Under the pieces are notes generated by a model that was given only the letters and a program-made list of their open reading frames with translations, was not told where the DNA came from and did no database searches. DNA of 64,000 nt, from assembly GCA_003184365.1 (NCBI GenBank), contig NKYR01000050.1, forward strand, positions 186,001 to 250,000, in the 5' to 3' direction. This DNA is from Evernia prunastri. Lineage: Eukaryota; Ascomycota; Lecanoromycetes; Lecanorales; Parmeliaceae. The stretch's first letter is position 1. The number at the start of each line of letters is the position of its first letter. Position numbers and translations under genes: made by a program. Shown piece after piece: positions 59,291 to 64,000 of the stretch.

Positions 59291-60375
59291 TACTTTGCGG
59301 GATCATCGGTACCCTCATCGCACACGAGGCGCAGAAGCTGAAGAGCCCACTCACTGTCAGCCATAAGGCCGTTCTGGATCTGGGCGCCATGTATCACCTC
59401 TTCCTCACGGCCACGCCGATGATCAACAAACCGCTTGACCTTATGGGGCTGTTGGCGATCCTCTGGGACCCAGTATGGGCCGACTTTGGCTCTGGAATGG
59501 CGGGGGTCGACGAGGAGGCATGTGTCCGTCAAGAAAGATGTTGCTGGCCATATGTTGTCCGCGGACGACATCAACCCACCTTTGTGGCTGTTGAATCCAA
59601 AGTCGTCTAGAAGCTTGACCTCGCTGTCCAGAGACACCGGGACACTGACGGCCAACAAAGCATACCAGTTCATCCCTCCCATCTTGGGGTTGATTCAGCT
59701 AAGACGCACAGCAGCGACGCTCGTCGAAAACGTCCCGAGCAGAGACTCGTATCGCATCGGCGCTGAGATACCCCCCATACGCTGGATCACTTTTGAGCTG
59801 CAAATGGACCCCAAGGAGCTCAAAGCACACGCCAAGATCCACACACAGTGCGTAGGCAGCCTTCCAGCTGGGTTTGACGACAAGACCGACAACCCTCTGC
59901 GCAATATGACTTTCCATCGAAAGCTCTGCCTGGCCGTGATGACATCAGAGCTTGATCGAATCTCCCCCACTGCCGACGGTCCCGCGGTGATAGAAAAGTT
60001 CTATCATAAACACCATGACCACGGGGCAACCTATTACTTCACCCACACCAAGCCAGATCCAACCCTGCCACTCTATCGAGACCGGCCTTTTATAACATAT
60101 ATATCACCCGGAACTTCAGCAAGCTATCCTACCTCACCCAACTGGTCCATGACATTTGTAGCAAGCATGGGCGAAAAGTGATCATTTTTTGCGACTGGCC
60201 GTCGACGTCCTGGCTGGTCGAGGTCTTGATGTTGATCCAGGACTATCAGCAGATGTTCGGACAACGCTCGAGGCGGGAGCATGACGAGTGGGGGGACAAG
60301 AGGTACCATCATGCTGCGATAGCCGGAATGGAGGAGCAACTCCCTATCTGGAATTTTCAAGGCCAACCCAACTGA
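59291..60375 (+). pseudogene. SNF2-like helicase relic
   Basis: Conserved SNF2 landmarks appear in order but in shifting frames: a degraded motif II (AHEAQKLKSP), motif III (MYHLFLTATPMINKPLDLMG), the linker LIQLRRTAATLVENV followed by EIPPIRWITFELQMDPKE, and the start of helicase C (GRKVIIFCDWPSTSWLVEV). A continuous frame covers 59435-60181; motif III just before it is in a different frame. No Walker A loop is visible upstream and motifs V and VI are missing. The catalytic DExH of motif II has become AHEAQ. It is unrelated in detail to the intact SNF2 ATPase at 8-12 kb, so it is a remnant of a lineage-specific helicase family rather than a local copy. Confidence 0.6.
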
Positions 60376-60589
60376 TACTAACGCCCTGTTCGCAACTTGG
60401 ATCAGACGTCATTCGGAACAGACCCAGTAAGTATCTCTGTGAAATTCTTCAAAGCGTGATATTGGAACATGTACTGATCTCGGCAGATATATATATTACT
60501 CGTCGCAGCATCCCAGCCATCAGCTCCGTGAGTGGCCCTTTTGACAAGTTCGATATAACCAACAAGTCCATATCGATCGAGCTTTGCTG

Positions 60590-60866
60590 ATGGAGCAGAC
60601 ACCCTTTTCTGCAATGTCAACATCGTACGCCGTCTTCAAGGTTACATACACGGGTCAACCCCGCGACCATCAGGCCATCTTCATTGCGGATGAGGATGAA
60701 AACGCCGGGCACATGTACCATGTCGTCGGTTCTATTCAGCAAGGGATGAACCATGAACTTGGCAGACCTACCATTGCGCCGGAAGAGTCAATGACATTCA
60801 AAGGAAAAACTCAAATTGGATGTACAGCGGCGGCAAATCTGCAACTCTTTGAAGACATTTGTCGAA
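60590..60866 (+). CDS. Small fungal protein of unknown function, partial
   Basis: From ATG at 60590 (or 60614, MSTSYAVF) a frame of about 92 codons runs to a GTAAGC donor at 60867. It contains HQAIFIADEDENAGHMYHVV, GSIQQGMNHEL and FKGKTQIG, a pattern I have seen in short uncharacterised fungal proteins in which an HxAIF strand is followed by GHxxHVxG. I cannot find the expected downstream exon, so it may be truncated. Function unknown. Confidence 0.4.
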
Positions 60867-62560
60867 GTAAGCAAGTTTCGCATCTATTGTTGCCACTTCC
60901 ATACCAAACCCTGTGTCCATGCTAATGTAATCTGAAGCCTATCAGTAAGGTCAAGTGGTGAAGTCCGGTAGGCAGCTAATACCTACTGCTTGCATCATTA
61001 CCTTGCGACATTGACTGACACTGATCCAAGCCCTCTTTCAAGCCATCGCGTGCGATCGTCATCGCCAGCCGAATGCTTCCGCTGAAGGTATCAGAAGCCC
61101 AATCCTCGGTGGCACGCCTTCAAATCGTCAGCCAGCCATACTCTTAGAGCGACGCAGAATTTTCTACCACAATTTCAACGCTCCAGTCGCTGATGACACC
61201 GACGAGGAGCCTATCTTTCTCAGCGCCACCACGTCGCCTGTGATTCAACGTGGATTGTCAGCGAATGAGAACGCGCGCGCACGACAGCGTGCTTTGAATC
61301 CGGCCACAGACAAAGAGCATTTGAAAAGCATTTTTACTCTATCAACGCCTTTTAGAAGAGTATGGTGGTGAATGCTGGAATTTGGAAATACTTCCGCCGG
61401 TTGTTGCAAACTGGATTTCAAGCAAGCAGAAGAGCCTCGTTAAGGCAAAGGGTGTAGGAGCGAAGCAGCAGGAAAGCTCGTTGGCAAGACGGGAACTGGG
61501 TGAGTCATTCATTGAGGCTTGGATTGACCTCGTCTTCTTATCAATGCTGATACTAATTGAGTTCTCAATAAGTCGCGGCGAGAAAGCCACCTTTCTAGCC
61601 AACGGGTTGAAAGATGAAGTACTGCTGGCCAGGAGCGACACTGTACCACACTTCGTTTCAGTTGGAATCGATGGAGAATCTCCCAACCTCGCCCGCTTTA
61701 TTGTCGTTCTTGTCGGTTCAGCTGATCGCGGTATATATTATATCATAGATCCTATCGCTGGAAAATTGGGAAGCTCGAGTTCATGTCGGCAAACTTCGAT
61801 CGCCTGAACCAATCACGAGAGCTGATTGCGAGATTGCGGGACTTTGGGCTCATTGAGCAAGTCCGCTCAATAGCAGCCCGTGAGCAGATCTGCGATCACT
61901 GGCGTCAGGTCATGGCAATGCGGCCGAGACAGAGGGGCGTGAAGGGGGATTGGAAGAGTCAATTGCACGATGCTGCGTGAGCTTACAAGTCATATATAAA
62001 TTGTGGGGATCACAAGAAGGCCCCGTCCGCATAGCGCAAGCGAGAGCAACGACGGAGCGAGGCAGCAGGGCAAGAACAGGTTGAATGTTGGACGCTGCGA
62101 ACCCCAGAGCTCGTCTAGGTTACCAATATCCACTCGAGTGCTTGGCCGGGCACGGTACTTGCGGCGCCTACAGATTTTGTTTACCTCATTGAACCGCTTA
62201 CCAAGTACGAAGGATGTCAAGCCTGGTCCCTTGCTCGATTTTCATTCTGCAGAGCTTCAGTCAAGAGGGCAGCGTGGGAAGAAAGGTAGCGAAGAGGATG
62301 GTGCATATCAAACCTGAAGACTGCAATGGCCCAAAGATCAAGTGAAAAGGACATCGACGTCGCTACAATGATCGGGGAGCTCTCGACAAACTATGACACG
62401 GTCATGACGAGACCGGTTTGGATCCCACCGGGTCTAAAAAGGATGAGAAGACTGTTCCAACTGGCTCCGATCCAGGAGCCAAGGGCAGCAACTCGGATGA
62501 GAGTCCGGCGAAGAGGATAGGAAAGGGCGCACCAAACACAGTGGGACTGCGCGTACCCCC
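60867..62560. other. Low-coding stretch with short frames
   Basis: Frames at about 61034-61372 (containing ILLERRRIFYHNFNAP), 61382-61807 and 61783-61980 could be exons of one small gene, but no splice arrangement keeps phase convincingly. I recognise no family. The rest shows nothing. Confidence 0.3.
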
Positions 62561-63048
62561 ATGACGCCCTCTAAAAACGTGGCCCTCAAATTATTCTTCG
62601 CCACGGAAGTGCAAGCGTTTCTAAATATTCTCGATTTCCTCAGAATGATCATCGACAAGTCGAATATTGTCCGGGTCCAGAAACCCGTCCGGGACAGGCA
62701 GCATGCTCCCGCCTATAACTCCCCTGCAATCTCTGACGCACCCCAAGACGTCATGAGGATTGAGCGCACGCTTCGTACAATATAAATATAACTTGCATTA
62801 CCTTCGTCTATATAACCACGCTCAGGCATTTGCTGCTTGACCCTGGGAGGAACAGTTTCCAGATTCTCAAGCTGTACTTCGAGCTCGCGCTCACGATCTC
62901 TCACGAAGTCATACACGCAGTAGGCTTCGCCATCGAAACCAAGCGTTTCGAGACCTACAGAGAGATGGACTGGAGTTCCTACACGGAGACAGACTTGAGT
63001 CACCGGAATCCGCTCTTCTTTGAGCCATCATACGAAGGCGCTCTTTGA
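62561..63048 (+). pseudogene. HExxH-containing gene fragment
   Basis: Two frames (62561-62785 and 62830-63048) look like pieces of one protein. The second contains LTISHEVIHAVGFAIETKRF, an HEVIH motif of the zinc-metallopeptidase type, followed by RNPLFFEPSYEGAL and a stop. Downstream, 63105-63170 encodes GKPMHKSLAVSEIRQQSLP in yet another frame, which resembles the fragment near 58 kb. Fungal hypothetical proteins with HExxH followed by an acidic F-F-E-x block exist; whether they are peptidases is unproven. The frame breaks suggest decay. Confidence 0.35.
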
Positions 63049-63251
63049 TCAACCGCTTTCGTCTTACCGTCTAGTGGCTCGAGAGTGGGAAGCCCGGTAC
63101 ATTCCACAAGGCAAGCCCATGCACAAGAGTCTTGCGGTTTCCGAAATCCGTCAACAGAGCCTGCCATGAGGACCACACACAATCTTACAGGCAGAGCGGG
63201 CGTCATCAGAGCTAGCAGCTAGACACGAGTCCGGATGAGCGCCGCTGTGTC

Positions 63252-63698
63252 ATGAACGAAGACCTCTTGTGGATTCCCAACCATTTGAGCGAGCACGGTA
63301 CGCTCTTCCGATTCTTACGCGGCTATACTTTTACTCCCATCAATGTTGGAAGAAAATGGATGTCGCTTGATCAATTATTCACGCAAGAGGACTCACCTTT
63401 TGATCCAGACGATCCAGAACGACACTTGAAAGAATCAGAAGACCCCACGCCTGATAACAAGCTTTTCGAGACCGGAATCGCGGATCACCCCTGTCTCATG
63501 AGAATCCTCTGGACGCGGACGCAAATCGAGCGTACGTCTAGGGACAACAGTGAGCACAGGCGGTACACTCTTGAAGCTCGAATTGGGTTTTTGCGTACGC
63601 AGGGCGCAAATAAATATAGTAAGCAGCGCCGAACCTGCCACGCTTTTTTCATTTCAAGACGCAACCAAATTCTAAGTTCACATCCTCACTTCCCATAA
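63252..63698 (+). CDS. Hypothetical protein, 148 residues
   Basis: An uninterrupted frame from ATG encodes a hydrophilic protein with DSPFDPDDPERHLKES in its middle and a basic C-terminus. I see no signal peptide, membrane segment or known motif. It follows the HExxH relic on the same strand by about 200 bases and could be a further exon of it or chance. The window ends 300 bases later without another supported feature. Confidence 0.22.
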   Translation: MNEDLLWIPNHLSEHGTLFRFLRGYTFTPINVGRKWMSLDQLFTQEDSPFDPDDPERHLKESEDPTPDNKLFETGIADHPCLMRILWTRTQIERTSRDNSEHRRYTLEARIGFLRTQGANKYSKQRRTCHAFFISRRNQILSSHPHFP

Positions 63699-64000
63699 TT
63701 GTCATCTCTCTACAATAACTCCGCTTCCTTGGAAGTTTCCTCGTGATTCCTTCATGCTTGCGTCTGGTATGCGTCAAGCTCAAAAAACACTCAACCGAGA
63801 TGTATCGAGAGATGGATGATATCTTCGATGAGCTTGGACATGACCAACCATTCGCAATCCTAGGCCTTGATCCGACACGACCCAATCCCGGGGGCGCTAC
63901 CGAACTTTCCACGAAGTATTTGGAGTCGGTCTCGATCGCGATGGCAGAGAATCGCCTCTTCCTACGTTGGCATTTCAGACCTTCACCCTCGAAAAACGTA

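Noticed and set aside
1..64000. CRISPR arrays, bacterial-type operons, tRNA or rRNA genes
   Set aside because: The repeats found are irregular and unspaced, the gene structure is eukaryotic, and I recognised no tRNA or rRNA sequence by eye; a covariance-model scan would be needed to exclude tRNAs firmly.

Overview
The window is nuclear DNA of a filamentous ascomycete (Pezizomycotina). The evidence is short GT-AG introns (mostly 45-75 nt), a GC-neutral base composition, and conserved fungal genes: RSC-type SNF2 ATPase, Ste11 MAPKKK, Vps18, a mitochondrial L5 protein and ribosomal protein uL2. I cannot place it to order or genus from sequence alone. Exon models were built by eye; most give a total CDS length divisible by three, which I used as an internal check.

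Layout. 0.3-21.7 kb is a conserved housekeeping block: a WHIM/DDT-type chromatin protein (-), RPL2 (+), a BAR-domain protein (+), a bromodomain SNF2 ATPase (+), an RBR-type E3 ligase (-), a ubiquitin hydrolase with a C-terminal CaaX box (+) and mitochondrial uL5 (-). 22.5-53.1 kb is an accessory, cluster-like region: phenylalanine ammonia-lyase (-), cytochrome P450 (+), monocarboxylate-type MFS carrier (-), DAHP synthase (+), the housekeeping MAPKKK gene STE11 (-), a rhodopsin-type fungal integral membrane protein (-), a highly reducing polyketide synthase (-) and a DHA-type MFS exporter (+). VPS18 (53.9-56.9 kb) closes the region. 56.9-64 kb is a poorly coding tract with a triplicated promoter-like repeat, microsatellites, a broken SNF2-like helicase and fragments of other unrecognised genes.

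How the genes may work together. DAHP synthase catalyses the first step into the shikimate pathway and PAL removes phenylalanine at its end, giving cinnamate. The HR-PKS has KS-AT-DH-cMeT-ER-KR-ACP. I infer a self-supplied pathway in which extra shikimate flux is drained through PAL into a phenylpropanoid or benzoate starter, extended by the PKS, oxidised by the P450 and moved by the two carriers. Known PAL-plus-HR-PKS precedents are squalestatin and strobilurin; a DAHP synthase beside them is what stands out. No CoA ligase, release hydrolase or cluster transcription factor is visible. The KS exon appears to carry a one-base deletion, so the PKS is either inactive in this strain or misread in this assembly.
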